In this document: positions 1 to 8,157 of the stretch, in pieces | Numbering within the stretch: position 1 is the stretch's first letter | Layout: each line of letters opens with the position of its first letter | NCBI RefSeq assembly: GCF_004345605.1 | Contig: NZ_SLVY01000011.1 | Span: 124,001 to 188,000 of the forward strand | DNA: 64,000 nt | Origin: Rhodococcus sp. SMB37 | Lineage (GTDB): Bacteria > Actinomycetota > Actinomycetes > Mycobacteriales > Mycobacteriaceae | Direction of reading: 5' to 3' | Position numbers and translations under genes: made by a program | Notes under the pieces: generated by a model | Databases searched by the model: none | What the model was told of the DNA's origin: nothing | Seen by the model: only the letters and a program-made list of their open reading frames with translations

Positions 1-41
1 GATCGAGTTCCTGTCTTTCGGGATGGAGTGGCGCCTGATGT

Positions 42-1076
42 TCAGTTGAGGTTCAGTGCGACGCGGATCGAATCGCGTTGAGACGTGCGCTCGGCCAAGA
101 GCGAGAATGCGTCGGCGAACTTGTCGAGTGGGAAACTGTCGCCCAAAAGGTCGGCGGTGGGGATCTTCCCAGCGTTGATGAGGTCGACTGCCTGCTCGGT
201 GTCGAGGCCTGCGCCTGGGTGCAAGGTGATTCTCCTGGTGGGAATCCAGTCCGGATGGAAATCCTCCAGCGGCCCGTCCTTCATTCCCGCCAGGACCACA
301 TGGCCACCTTTGCGTACAAGGTCCATGGCGAGGTTGACCGTCACCGAGCTTCCCGATGCGGCATCGATGACGACATCGGCCATCTGTCCGTTCGTGATCT
401 CACGAACGCGATCGACGGCATCGTCGTTTTCGACGTCGATCGTGTGGTCTGCTCCGACCCGCAACGCGTGGTCGAGGCGAAAGCGGTCTCGCGCGGTCCC
501 CGTCACGATAATTGTCGAGGCACCGGCAGCGCGTGCGGCCACGATGGTGGCCATGCCCATGTGGCCAGGACCCTCGACGACGACAACATCGCTTTGTCGA
601 ACCGGTGCCACCCACGTTACGGCGCAACTCAGCGGCTCGAAGAACGTCAATTCGTCGGCGGGACGATCTTCGCGCAGCCGGTAGACCTTCGAGCCCGGCA
701 GCAGTTCGAGATGCTCGGCGAACCCGCCGTACAGTCCGGACCCTTCGTGTATCGAGAAGTCGTGGCCGTAGATCCGGTTGCCCTCGGGTGTGATCAGGAG
801 TTCGCGCACGGCGACCCGGTCGCCTTCGTCGACACCCCATTCGGCAGCGGTAGCCGGCCGAATCCTGTCGATGCGGCCGACGATCTCGTGGCCCGGGACG
901 GACGGGAAGGCGCCTCCCCACGAGGTGTGGATGTTGCCACGAAAATGGTCGACATCGCTGTGGCACAGTCCTGTTGCTTCGATCCGCAGCACGGCGCCGT
1001 CGGTGGGCGGGTCAGGTTCCGCGAACTCGCGCTCTTCCCACGTCTCGTCACCGGAGAAGACGATGGCTCCGCTCAT
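42..1076 (-). CDS. Zinc-type (MDR family) alcohol dehydrogenase
   Basis: Medium-chain dehydrogenase of 344 residues from the chosen start. It shows the GroES-like catalytic half (GLCHSDVDHF, then GHEIVGRI) and a Rossmann half with VVEGPGHMGMATIVAARAAGA. The four-cysteine structural zinc loop of classical ADHs is not visible, so this is a subfamily with catalytic zinc only, or with an altered metal site. An upstream in-frame start exists at 1100, but the ATG at 1076 follows a good ribosome site (GAGAGGTG) and gives the natural N-terminus MSGAIVF. It is transcribed away from the TetR gene at 1226, with a palindrome in the gap, so that regulator probably controls it. Substrate unknown; oxidation of an alcohol or diol with NAD(P) is inferred from the family. 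Confidence 0.88.
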   Translation of the reverse strand: MSGAIVFSGDETWEEREFAEPDPPTDGAVLRIEATGLCHSDVDHFRGNIHTSWGGAFPSVPGHEIVGRIDRIRPATAAEWGVDEGDRVAVRELLITPEGNRIYGHDFSIHEGSGLYGGFAEHLELLPGSKVYRLREDRPADELTFFEPLSCAVTWVAPVRQSDVVVVEGPGHMGMATIVAARAAGASTIIVTGTARDRFRLDHALRVGADHTIDVENDDAVDRVREITNGQMADVVIDAASGSSVTVNLAMDLVRKGGHVVLAGMKDGPLEDFHPDWIPTRRITLHPGAGLDTEQAVDLINAGKIPTADLLGDSFPLDKFADAFSLLAERTSQRDSIRVALNLN

Positions 1077-1180
1077 TACTACACCTCTCGGGTGGTGCAT
1101 TCGTGCGTCCCGGTCACGTGCTCGAGCGCACCTTCGTGACGGGCCATGAAGCGCTCGATCTCGTTCAGTGGACTGAATGG

Positions 1181-1196
1181 TAAGTCCATAGACTTA
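1181..1196. promoter_or_regulatory. Palindromic operator between adh and tetR
   Basis: Inverted repeat TAAGTC-CATA-GACTTA, perfect over both 6-bp arms, in the divergent gap between the dehydrogenase and the TetR gene and about 30 bp before the TetR start. Position and symmetry fit an autoregulatory TetR site; binding is inferred. Confidence 0.6.
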
Positions 1197-1225
1197 ATTT
1201 GTCGAGGGGTGGTTACATTTGGTGC

Positions 1226-1906
1226 ATGTCAGAACAGCGGGGATACCCCATCGCTCCGTCGCCGAAGCAGCAGTTGGTGCTCACCGCTGAACGCCTCTAC
1301 GCCCTCCACGGACTTGATGGAGTCCCCCTTCGTCACATCGGCGTCGCCGCCGGCATGGCGAACAAATCCGCAGTGCAGTACCACTTCGGCAGCAAAGAGA
1401 ATCTGATCCAGGCGATCCTGATCAACCGGATCGACGGCCTGACGCATCGTCGTGAGCTACTCGAAGCACGGTTGTCGGACGGCAACCTGCGACAGATCCT
1501 CGAAGCACATCACCTCCCGCTGATCGAGCTTGCAGAAGATGAGGATTGCTACTACCTGCCGTTCCTGGAACTCCTCCTGCGGGAAAGTCACCCGATGGAC
1601 GACCTGACCGAGCGTCACCGTCAGTCCAGGCGCAGTTACTACGCCCACTTGGATCGGCTCCTTCGACACATACCGCAACCGGTTCGCGACATGCGGGTGC
1701 ATCAAGCGTCGGCGGTGTGCGTCCACATCTCCGCCGACCGACATCGGATGCGCATGCACGGGGTTACTGTGGCCCCATACGCCCTGCACGTGAGCCAACT
1801 CCTGGACCTACTCGTCAGCATCCTGACAACGCCTCCTTCGGAGGAAACGCTCGCAGCCCTCGAAAGTTCACCCCAGAAGGCGCCGGTGTACCGAGAGCTT
1901 CCCTGA
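1226..1906 (+). CDS. TetR family transcriptional regulator
   Basis: A 226-residue regulator. The N-terminal helix-turn-helix is clear: LTAERLYALHGLDGVPLRHI, then GMANKSAVQYHFGSKENLIQAIL, the usual TetR recognition helix with the YHFGSKE signature. The C-terminal ligand domain is not assignable. An in-frame TTG at 1199 would add nine residues with no better ribosome site; the ATG at 1226 gives a standard N-terminus. It is divergent from the zinc-type dehydrogenase with a 16-bp palindrome between, so autoregulation and control of that dehydrogenase are the simplest reading. Confidence 0.88.
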   Translation: MSEQRGYPIAPSPKQQLVLTAERLYALHGLDGVPLRHIGVAAGMANKSAVQYHFGSKENLIQAILINRIDGLTHRRELLEARLSDGNLRQILEAHHLPLIELAEDEDCYYLPFLELLLRESHPMDDLTERHRQSRRSYYAHLDRLLRHIPQPVRDMRVHQASAVCVHISADRHRMRMHGVTVAPYALHVSQLLDLLVSILTTPPSEETLAALESSPQKAPVYRELP

Positions 1907-1980
1907 GCTCGAGGCGCCGACCGGCGCCGGGTGGACCTGCAACGCGAGCCTCTGTGGGCCGGGTCGGGGTAGCCTCGGCT

Positions 1981-2124
1981 ATGGGCAAATTCAAGGATGC
2001 TGTCAACGGAATTCTGAAACGCAGGAAGCGGAATCCTGACCCCGAGCCCAAGCAGCTCGACCGATGGGCCAATGAGGGCGGGGCGCTCCCGCCGAGACCG
2101 CATGGAGATTCGGAATCCCGCTGA
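1981..2124 (+). CDS. Small basic hypothetical protein (47 aa)
   Basis: A short reading frame starting ATG at 1981 (MGKFKDAVNGILKRRKRN) and ending in an acidic/proline-rich tail. A strongly basic patch (KRRKRN) follows a short amphipathic start. It lies 74 bp after the TetR gene. A nested inverted repeat at 2143-2173, just after the stop, could terminate it. No family recognised. Supported only by composition and position, so it may not be expressed. Confidence 0.4.
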   Translation: MGKFKDAVNGILKRRKRNPDPEPKQLDRWANEGGALPPRPHGDSESR

Positions 2125-2142
2125 GCACACGTCGAGGCGTTC

Positions 2143-2173
2143 GAACGAACTTGGATTCCAATCTCGTTCGTTC
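2143..2173. repeat. Nested inverted repeat downstream of the small ORF
   Basis: Outer arms GAACGAAC (2143-2150) and GTTCGTTC (2166-2173) are perfect complements. Between them TTGGA-T-TCCAA (2151-2161) is itself palindromic. There is no T-run, so either a factor-assisted terminator or a protein-binding site is possible. Confidence 0.5.
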
Positions 2174-2335
2174 AACCTTCCACACGAGTACATGAAACTC
2201 GTTGAGTGCAAGGGTGCCTTACGAGCGATGTGATTGCATGCCGGCCGTTCGCCAGTGTCTTCGTACATGGCTTCCTTGTCGACCTCGACCTTAGATAGCC
2301 GGCCGACTGGGAGATCCCGAGATCGGTACTGGTGA

Positions 2336-3308
2336 TCACACGGTTACGACGATCTTTCCGATTTGATCGCCAGTTTCGAGGTGGCGGTGTGCTCGGACGA
2401 CGTCGTCGAGGGTGAAGACCGAGTCGATCGTGGGTTGCAGTGTGCCGCTTCGTGCTCCGGCGGAAAGGAATGCCGCGATGCGCCTGGTCGTGTCGGGGTC
2501 GAGAAACAGTTCGAATCCCACGTAGCGGTGGATGGTCAGAGGGCCGGTCGTCGGGAACGATGCAGGGCGCGGATCGAGCCGGCCGACAGCGACCAGGGTG
2601 CCACCAGGCCTGGCCGTCTGTGCAAGATCGGACAGCCCCGGGCCCATGACGGAGTCCAATATGATGTCCGCACCGACCCCGCCGGTGAGGCGGCGAAACA
2701 GATTCCTGAAGGTCCTCCTCGACGGTCACGATGACGGCGGATGCTCCCGCCGCGAGGAGTGCGTCCCTCTTCGTTGCCTGGCGAGTGACGGCCATCGGTA
2801 CGGCTCCGATCTGATTGGCTACCTGGATCGCCGCGAGTCCGACTCCGCTGGAGGCGGCTGTGATCAGGACGTGGTCGGCGGGTCGCATATGTGCCTTCTC
2901 GATCAGAGCACCGTATGCTGTGGACCCCGCGACCCATAGTGCGGCGGAGTGAACGGCATCGAGGCCGTCCGGCCGGACGATGACAGCACTTGCGGGCACC
3001 GTGGTGTAGTCGGCGTACGTGCCGTTCAGGTCCGAAGCCGGGAGTGCGGTGACGATCACCGCGTCACCGATGCGAAACTGTTCGACGCCCTCTCCGACAG
3101 CGTCGATGGTGCCGGTGCCCTCGCAGCCGAGGCGGGCGTGTGGCAGGTGGATGGGTCTCGGATATGTGCCCGCCCGCATCATCTGGTCGAGTCGATTGAG
3201 GCAGATGGCTTCCATCTTGATCCGCACTTCACCCGCGGCGGGTTCGATGACCGGTTCGTCGACGATCTGCAGGATGTCCGGGTCGCCGGTTTGATCGAAA
3301 ATGACAAC
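2336..3308 (-). pseudogene. Zinc-independent alcohol dehydrogenase/quinone oxidoreductase, frameshifted
   Basis: The N-terminal two thirds read in one frame from about 3308 (VVIFDQTGDPDILQIVDEPV, ARLGCEGTGTIDAVGEGV, then ITAASSGVGLAAIQVANQIGA). The C-terminal third continues in another frame (RNLFRRLTGGVGADIILD, then TARPGGTLVAVGRLDPRP, ending IGKIVVTV). The switch falls near 2705-2725 and needs one base of gain or loss. The family is MDR quinone oxidoreductase-like NADPH enzymes. No ATG, GTG or TTG stands at the expected N-terminus; the first in-frame start is GTG 3227, inside the domain. Two independent lesions make it non-functional unless the frameshift is a sequencing error. Confidence 0.8.
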
Positions 3309-3311
3309 TTG

Positions 3312-3571
3312 CGTAGAACCCGGTTGAGTTGAGCGTTGGTGAAGTCGTGGGCAATGCGCGTGCTGACGCTGTGCAGGTGGAGGTCGAGCACCTCGGCGAG
3401 CTCCGCGACTGTGACCTCAACAGTGGCCTCGCTGTTGGCGGTAGCGAGGTCGAGGTGGGCGCGCAGGTCGTCGATGAGGCGTTCGTCGGGTTCGGGCGGG
3501 TTGTCGCTCACGAAGTCGAGTAGAGGGCGGTGGTCACGAGTCGTCGACCCTGCGCGAGCCCTCACACGCAT
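3312..3571 (-). pseudogene. Truncated unknown coding fragment fused to the oxidoreductase remnant
   Basis: Possible coding stretch from ATG 3571 or GTG 3511 with high GC at third positions (DERLIDDLRAHLDLATANSE, then VTVAELAEVLDLHLHSVSTR, NAQLNRVLRK). Its codon bias collapses near 3312, exactly where the oxidoreductase begins in a different frame; the shared frame then runs out of frame to 3179. This looks like a gene whose 3' end was lost in a recombination that also removed the oxidoreductase start. No family recognised. Confidence 0.35.
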
Positions 3572-3718
3572 GACCGGCAGAGGCGGCGCACTGTGCACCG
3601 CCCCGCCGCGCCCGGCGGTGGTACTCCGGAAGAGAAGACAATTCCGTCGTCGACGCACCCGCAGGCGGTGGTCGTCTTCGGTGTAGCAAAGCCGTACTGT
3701 GAGGTCGATACATGCTGT

Positions 3719-4702
3719 ATGGGAGTAACAAGCGGTTCGTCCGGTATGTCTACCAGCGTGGAGGCTGATCTTTCGGTGTTGTCGTTCGAGTCGACCGTGC
3801 CGCGTCGGTATGTCCACCGCCAGTCCGTATCGGAAGTGTTCCTCACTGATTGTGTCACCGATTCGCAACCTGATCGGTTCGTTCTGGGTGCGCAGTGGCC
3901 ACGCGTTCACGCCTTCTACCGCGGGCAGGCCGGCAGGTACGACCCGATGCTTCTCGCGGAGACTTTGCGTCAGTGCGTGATTTACTTGGCGCACACTCGC
4001 TATCGGGTCTCGCTCCGTCAGCATTTCGTAATGCAGACGATCGAAATCGATGCTGAGCTGGATCGGCTCGGGATCGGTGCGGGTGCCGCCGAGGTCGCCG
4101 TCACTGTCGTGGTGTCGGACGTGCGGCGGCGTGGCTCGCAGGTCATCGGCCTCAATGCGGCCTTGACCTTCGAGGTCGCAGGCCGCCGAGTCGGATCAGG
4201 CTACGGCCGGGCTGCGGTGCTCACCGCTGTCGAGTACGAGATCGCCCGATGGGGTGCGGCCGGACCCAGAGCGATCGGATCCGTCCCGGATGGTGTTCCC
4301 CTCGATGCCGCTGCGGTAGGGGTGCCCGGCAGCGGGGATGTTGTTATCGGAGCGACGACACGACGAGGACGATGGCAGGTGCTGCCCGACCTGTCCCATC
4401 CGGTGCTGTTCGACCATCCGTCCGATCATCTGCCAGGCATGCTCATGCTCGAGGCTGCGCGTCAGGCGTCGCGAGCGGAGTTCGGGCTTCCGGATGTGGA
4501 TATGGTGTCGATGAGCGTGCAGTTTCACCGGTTCGTGGAACTCGACTGCCGCGCCGAGATGGTTGTCTCGGGCATCGGTGGTGAGCCTGGTCGCGCACAC
4601 GTCGTGCTGGAGCAGCATGGAACGTCGACTGCCTCAGCGACTCTGACGTTGGAGTCCGCTACCGGTGCGCGTCCGATGTCCGGAACCCGGCACGGAGCGT
4701 AG
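3719..4702 (+). CDS. gblA: AfsA/ScbA-type gamma-butyrolactone biosynthesis protein
   Basis: About 327 residues with the duplicated AfsA hot-dog domain: PRRYVHRQSVSEVFLTD and QWPRVHAFY in the first repeat, LSHPVLFDHPSDHLPGMLML EAARQA in the second. The family condenses a beta-ketoacyl group with dihydroxyacetone phosphate, the first committed step to A-factor-like signals. Start choices are ATG 3719 (GAGG 14 bp upstream) or ATG 3746; either places the candidate receptor box over the start. It is convergent with the receptor gene and near an epimerase, the same trio described as gblA/gblR/gblE in Rhodococcus. Function confident from family; the exact signal is not predictable. Confidence 0.9.
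   Translation: MGVTSGSSGMSTSVEADLSVLSFESTVPRRYVHRQSVSEVFLTDCVTDSQPDRFVLGAQWPRVHAFYRGQAGRYDPMLLAETLRQCVIYLAHTRYRVSLRQHFVMQTIEIDAELDRLGIGAGAAEVAVTVVVSDVRRRGSQVIGLNAALTFEVAGRRVGSGYGRAAVLTAVEYEIARWGAAGPRAIGSVPDGVPLDAAAVGVPGSGDVVIGATTRRGRWQVLPDLSHPVLFDHPSDHLPGMLMLEAARQASRAEFGLPDVDMVSMSVQFHRFVELDCRAEMVVSGIGGEPGRAHVVLEQHGTSTASATLTLESATGARPMSGTRHGA
3728..3749. promoter_or_regulatory. Candidate gamma-butyrolactone autoregulatory element (ARE)
   Basis: A 22-bp imperfect palindrome with left half ACAAGCGG and right half CCGGTATGT. By hand it matches about 17 of 22 positions of the ArpA-type consensus built from the half-site GG(T/C)CGGT(A/T)(T/C)G(T/G). It overlaps the gblA start region. A second inverted repeat, ATACA-TGC-TGTAT, lies at 3708-3720. 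Binding by the adjacent receptor is inferred. Confidence 0.5.
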
Positions 4703-4709
4703 GGGCATG

Positions 4710-5366
4710 TCAGGCGAGCGCAGGATCGCGGGTCCAGCGGGCCTGTCGGATCCTGTCGCTGTCGGGCCGGCGGTCGGGTGTCACGATGCCCGGCAACAGA
4801 AACTGCCACATCTGATCGATTCGTTGTTCGAGATCGGCGCGTCGATCGAGCACATTCGAGACCGTCTGGACCCCGGTGAACGCGGAGATCACGAACCGGG
4901 CCAGCATCGGTGGTTCGATCGTGGGAAGAACATCTCCTTCCGCAATTGCCGTCTCGACGAGATGTCGGCAGGCCTCGATCCAGTCCTGGTACGGCCCCGG
5001 CTTGCCCGGTGTGGTGCCCGCGCTGAATTCGAGGGTCAGCCGGATTCCCGCCCGGACGATCGGGTCCTCGACGATCTGTCGGCCCATTTCGTGGCAGAGC
5101 ATGACGATCTGCTCGAGCGCCGAGGAATCGGTGGTGGAAATGGCTTCCACTGAGGCGATGGAAATGGTGTGTTGCCGATCCACTACCGCTTGTGCGAGAT
5201 CGTCCTTCGACTTGAAGTGGAAGTACAGGGCGCCTTTGGTCAGTCCACTGCTCGCTTCGACGATCTCCCCGAGGCTGGCACGCTCGAACCCCAGTCGATC
5301 GAATGTTGCCGCGGCTGCGCTGACGATCTGCTGCCGGGTCGCTACTGCGCGGGCTTGCTTTGCCAC
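4710..5366 (-). CDS. gblR: ArpA/ScbR-type gamma-butyrolactone receptor (TetR family)
   Basis: A 218-residue TetR-family protein. The DNA-binding domain reads RQQIVSAAAATFDRLGFERA, then SGLTKGALYFHFKSKDDLAQ, the form typical of butyrolactone receptors. The C-terminal part keeps the ligand-pocket tryptophan context (PYQDWIEACRHLVETA). GTG 5366 is preferred because AAAGGGA lies 9 bp upstream and the protein then begins VAKQARAVATRQQ; the longer frame from 5486 overlaps gblE. Stop codons of gblA and gblR are 7 bp apart (convergent). Family members repress until the butyrolactone binds. Confidence 0.9.
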   Translation of the reverse strand: MAKQARAVATRQQIVSAAAATFDRLGFERASLGEIVEASSGLTKGALYFHFKSKDDLAQAVVDRQHTISIASVEAISTTDSSALEQIVMLCHEMGRQIVEDPIVRAGIRLTLEFSAGTTPGKPGPYQDWIEACRHLVETAIAEGDVLPTIEPPMLARFVISAFTGVQTVSNVLDRRADLEQRIDQMWQFLLPGIVTPDRRPDSDRIRQARWTRDPALA

Positions 5367-5407
5367 ACCGCGTGTCCCTTTCTCGATGATGTCCCGATAG
5401 GAGAGTT

Positions 5408-6373
5408 GTGACGAACCCTGACAATCGGCCTCCCCCGAAGCGCACCGTACCAGTCTGCCCGACCGAGACCGCAGGCCATGCATCAAGGTCGACTTCGACC
5501 ATGCACGTCGCGGTTGTGGGTGCGAGCGGCTTCCTCGGAGGGGCCGTACTGGACGCGCTGCTGAGCCTGGGCGTTACGTGTACGGCGGTATCGCGCCATC
5601 CGCCTGCACCTACCGGGCCATCGATGCGAGCCGTGGCTGCGGACCTGCTCGATCCCGCAGCCCTGACCGCCGCCCTCGTCGGTGTGGACGCGATCGTGCA
5701 CGCCGCGTCGTACACCGGCTCCGACGACGCCCGGTGCGAGCAGATCAACGTTCTCGGCACCCGCAACCTGGTGGCGGCCGCCGCTGGTCACGGCATCGAC
5801 CACGTCCTCTACCTCAGCACTATCGGTGTCTACGGTCCCGGTCCACACCGGAACGTCACGGAAGGGGAACTCGCACCGAATCCGGTCACTGCGCTGAGTG
5901 CGAGTCGCCTCGCCGCCGAGAATCTCGTGCGCGAGCACGGCGGGCTCGTGTTGCGTCCCGGATTCGTCCACGGCCCGGGGGATCGGTGGTTCTTACCTGG
6001 GCTTGCTCACATCGTGTCCACTCTCGGGGTCTGGATCGACGACGGCGCTGCACGGCAGTCGGTGATCTCGCATCGTGACGTCGGCCGGCTCACCGCAGTG
6101 CTTGCGGCGCGCACCCTCCCCGATGAGTTCCGTGCAAGCATGCTTCACCTCGCAGACCCGACTCCGGTCAGCGTCCACGACCTCGTCCACACTGCTGCTT
6201 CGCACGGGCTGCTCACGGTGCCGACCACCTCGGTCAGCTACGAAGAGGCAGTGCACCGAGGTCGAGAGCGTGGGCTCTCAGGGCGTCACGTCGACCTGGT
6301 CGGGCACGATCATCATTACGCCAGCACCCGCGTCTGGGCACATGCTGCGTTGGACGTCGGCAGCTGGTCGTAG
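5408..6373 (+). CDS. gblE: NAD-dependent epimerase/dehydratase linked to butyrolactone synthesis
   Basis: Extended-SDR protein with MHVAVVGASGFLGGAVLDAL and a long C-terminal substrate domain. Starts at GTG 5408 behind AGGAG, giving a 31-residue leader before the Rossmann motif; ATG 5501 is the alternative and would match a usual family N-terminus. Catalytic region LYLSTIGVYGPG is present, although the Tyr-X3-Lys pair is not obvious (VTALSASRLAAENL), suggesting altered chemistry. It is divergent from gblR with only about 41 bp between starts. By analogy with gblE/BarS-type enzymes it probably modifies the butenolide precursor. Confidence 0.8.
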   Translation: MTNPDNRPPPKRTVPVCPTETAGHASRSTSTMHVAVVGASGFLGGAVLDALLSLGVTCTAVSRHPPAPTGPSMRAVAADLLDPAALTAALVGVDAIVHAASYTGSDDARCEQINVLGTRNLVAAAAGHGIDHVLYLSTIGVYGPGPHRNVTEGELAPNPVTALSASRLAAENLVREHGGLVLRPGFVHGPGDRWFLPGLAHIVSTLGVWIDDGAARQSVISHRDVGRLTAVLAARTLPDEFRASMLHLADPTPVSVHDLVHTAASHGLLTVPTTSVSYEEAVHRGRERGLSGRHVDLVGHDHHYASTRVWAHAALDVGSWS

Positions 6374-6402
6374 CTTCTGCAACCATCCCCAGCCCTTCCG
6401 GT

Positions 6403-6418
6403 GACAACGGCCGTTGTC
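6403..6418. repeat. Perfect 16-bp palindrome after gblE
   Basis: GACAACGGCCGTTGTC is a perfect palindrome 30 bp downstream of the gblE stop. It may belong to the gblE terminator or be a protein site; nothing decides between these. The rest of 6374-6518 holds no gene. Confidence 0.5.
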
Positions 6419-6518
6419 TGCTACGGCCACACGGGAGGGTGTTTGGGCTGCCGCAAATGGGGTAGCCTCTAGCCACCGAGCAATACCGGTCGATTGGTAT
6501 CGTTTGCCGGGGAGGGCA

Positions 6519-6628
6519 TCGATGCGTTCCGAAACTGCCGTATTCGAACGCATCGACGGATTTGGGGGTGGACGGCAGAAAGAGCCAGTGATGGTGAGGC
6601 TTCTTCGGGGGGTCCTCACCATCACTGG
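6519..6628. terminator. Two strong hairpins, probable bidirectional terminators
   Basis: Hairpin 1 has 11-bp arms at 6519-6529 and 6546-6556. Hairpin 2 has 15-bp perfect arms, CCAGTGATGGTGAGG (6585-6599) and its complement (6614-6628), with a 14-nt loop containing a G-run. They lie between gblE (plus) and the 6C RNA/terC side (minus), so they could stop transcripts from either side. T-runs are lacking, as is common in high-GC actinobacteria. Confidence 0.55.
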
Positions 6629-6634
6629 CCGAAG

Positions 6635-6728
6635 GGTTCCGTCGGCGTGCGGCGCCGACGGAACCGGTCGCCCGCGCACAGGGGGGGGAGGCGCGGGCAG
6701 GGCCCCCGGTGGGGGGAGCACGGGGGCC
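6635..6728 (-). ncRNA. 6C small RNA
   Basis: Read on the minus strand, the first hairpin has arms GGCCCCC/GGGGGCC (6728-6722 and 6707-6701) with CCCCCC in the loop. The second has arms GCCCGCGC/GCGCGGGC (6698-6691 and 6677-6670) with a CCCCCCCC loop. A third, 13-bp hairpin (6665-6653 and 6647-6635) would end the RNA. Two adjacent hairpins with C-runs of six or more define the actinobacterial 6C RNA. A TAGGGT -10 box at 6740-6735 places the start at about 6728, giving roughly 94 nt, close to the mycobacterial 6C (B11) length. In mycobacteria C-loops pair with G-rich messages; targets here are unknown. Confidence 0.85.
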
Positions 6729-6777
6729 AAGAACACCCTATGGGAAATCTCGACTTCGTGGGGAACCGGGAGGTCGT

Positions 6778-6942
6778 ATGCCTTCAGCGCGGTACCTCGA
6801 AAGTGATGTGGTTGTCTTGGTGATACCCGTGTTCTTATGCTTCTGGTCGCGGGTTCCGGCGATCACTGCCGACGATCGAGACTCTCTCGAACAACACCGG
6901 GCACAGCTCGCGGCGCCGGTCAAGGTCGACATCCTGGTCTGA
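6778..6942 (+). CDS. Possible 54-aa single-pass membrane peptide
   Basis: ATG 6778 follows GGGAGG at good spacing. The peptide has one hydrophobic stretch (VVVLVIPVFLCFW) and a charged tail. It sits opposite the putative 6C RNA promoter and may be chance. No family recognised. Confidence 0.2.
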   Translation: MPSARYLESDVVVLVIPVFLCFWSRVPAITADDRDSLEQHRAQLAAPVKVDILV

Positions 6943-6966
6943 TACCTCGGCCCGCCCGACCCTGAC

Positions 6967-8157
6967 TCAACGGTTGTTCAGGAACGCATCGTGGTCGGCG
7001 TGGGCGCGTCGGATGAGGTCCACCAGCCCGGCCTCCTCCCGCGCCTCCTGCCGGTATTTCGGCGCGAGTTTCTTCACCTGTTCCTCTTTGGTGATCAGCT
7101 TGGCGTAGATGCGCTCGCGCTCTTCCTTGCTCGACGTGTAGTCCAGGTCTGCGTAGTTGGTGGCGTGACGTCTCGCGCCGGCGATGGCGGACTGCGCCTT
7201 ACCTCGTTCACTGGTCAGCGAGGCGATGACGGTGACAACGAGCACCGCGAGGATGACGGTCAGCGATGTCCCTGTCTCGATTTCCACCACGTGCACTGGC
7301 TCGCCATGGTTGACGAACGGCAGATCGTTCTCGTGGAGCGCGTGCAGGATCAGTTTCACGCCGATGAAACCGAGGATGGCGGCGAGTCCGAACGACAGGT
7401 AGATGAGGCGGTCGAGCAGTCCGTCGAGGAGGAAGTACAGCTGACGAAGGCCCATCAGCGAGAAGGCGGTGGCCGTGAACACGATGAACACGTTCTGGGT
7501 CAATCCGAAGATCGCAGGGATGGAGTCGAGTGCGAACAGCAGGTCGGTGCCGCCGATAGCGACCATCACGAGCAGCATCGGCGTCAGGGCCCGCTTGCCG
7601 TTTTCGATGGTGAACAGCTTGTCGCCGTCGTAATGCTCGCTGGTGTGGAGGAACCTCTTGGCGATTCGGATGATGAAGTTGTCTGCCGAATGCGACTCTT
7701 CGGTTTCGGGCCGCAGCATGTTTCCCGCGGTGACGAGAAGGATCAGACCGAAGATGTAGAAGACCCAGGCGAACGAATTGATCAGTGTCGCACCGAGAAA
7801 GATGAACGCGGTTCGGGCGATGAGCGAGAACACGATGCCGAACAGAAGTACCTTCTGCTGGTCTTCCCGTGGCACCCGGAAGCTCGACATGATGATCAGG
7901 AACACGAAGAGGTTGTCCACCGACAAAGCCTTCTCCGTCACGTAACCCGCGAAGTACTCCGATCCCATGGCTGTGCCACCGACGATGAATACCACGACGC
8001 CGAAGAGGATGGCGAGGCCCACGTAGATGGACGACCAGATCGCCGATTCCTTCAATGTGGGGGTGTGGGCCTTGCGGACGTGAGCGAAGTAGTCGAAGGC
8101 GAGCAGCCCGACGATCACTGCAATTGTCAATCCCCAGGCAAGGGGAGTTACGTGCAT
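6967..8157 (-). CDS. TerC family integral membrane protein
   Basis: A 396-residue multi-pass protein with the TerC hallmarks: acidic membrane motifs TEKALSVDNLFVFLIIMS (around residue 80) and GGTDLLFALDSIPA (around residue 205), with about eight hydrophobic segments and a long charged C-terminal tail. TerC/Alx/MeeF relatives act in metal (notably manganese) export or loading of exported metalloenzymes, and in tellurite resistance clusters; no other ter genes are here. The ribosome site GAAGGCG precedes the ATG. About 254 bp separate it from the CGNR gene upstream. I looked there for a yybP-ykoY manganese riboswitch and did not see one. Confidence 0.92.
   Translation of the reverse strand: MHVTPLAWGLTIAVIVGLLAFDYFAHVRKAHTPTLKESAIWSSIYVGLAILFGVVVFIVGGTAMGSEYFAGYVTEKALSVDNLFVFLIIMSSFRVPREDQQKVLLFGIVFSLIARTAFIFLGATLINSFAWVFYIFGLILLVTAGNMLRPETEESHSADNFIIRIAKRFLHTSEHYDGDKLFTIENGKRALTPMLLVMVAIGGTDLLFALDSIPAIFGLTQNVFIVFTATAFSLMGLRQLYFLLDGLLDRLIYLSFGLAAILGFIGVKLILHALHENDLPFVNHGEPVHVVEIETGTSLTVILAVLVVTVIASLTSERGKAQSAIAGARRHATNYADLDYTSSKEERERIYAKLITKEEQVKKLAPKYRQEAREEAGLVDLIRRAHADHDAFLNNR

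Noticed and set aside
2-49. Possible C-terminal end of a plus-strand gene entering the window
   Set aside because: Only about 15 residues are visible and no motif can be recognised.
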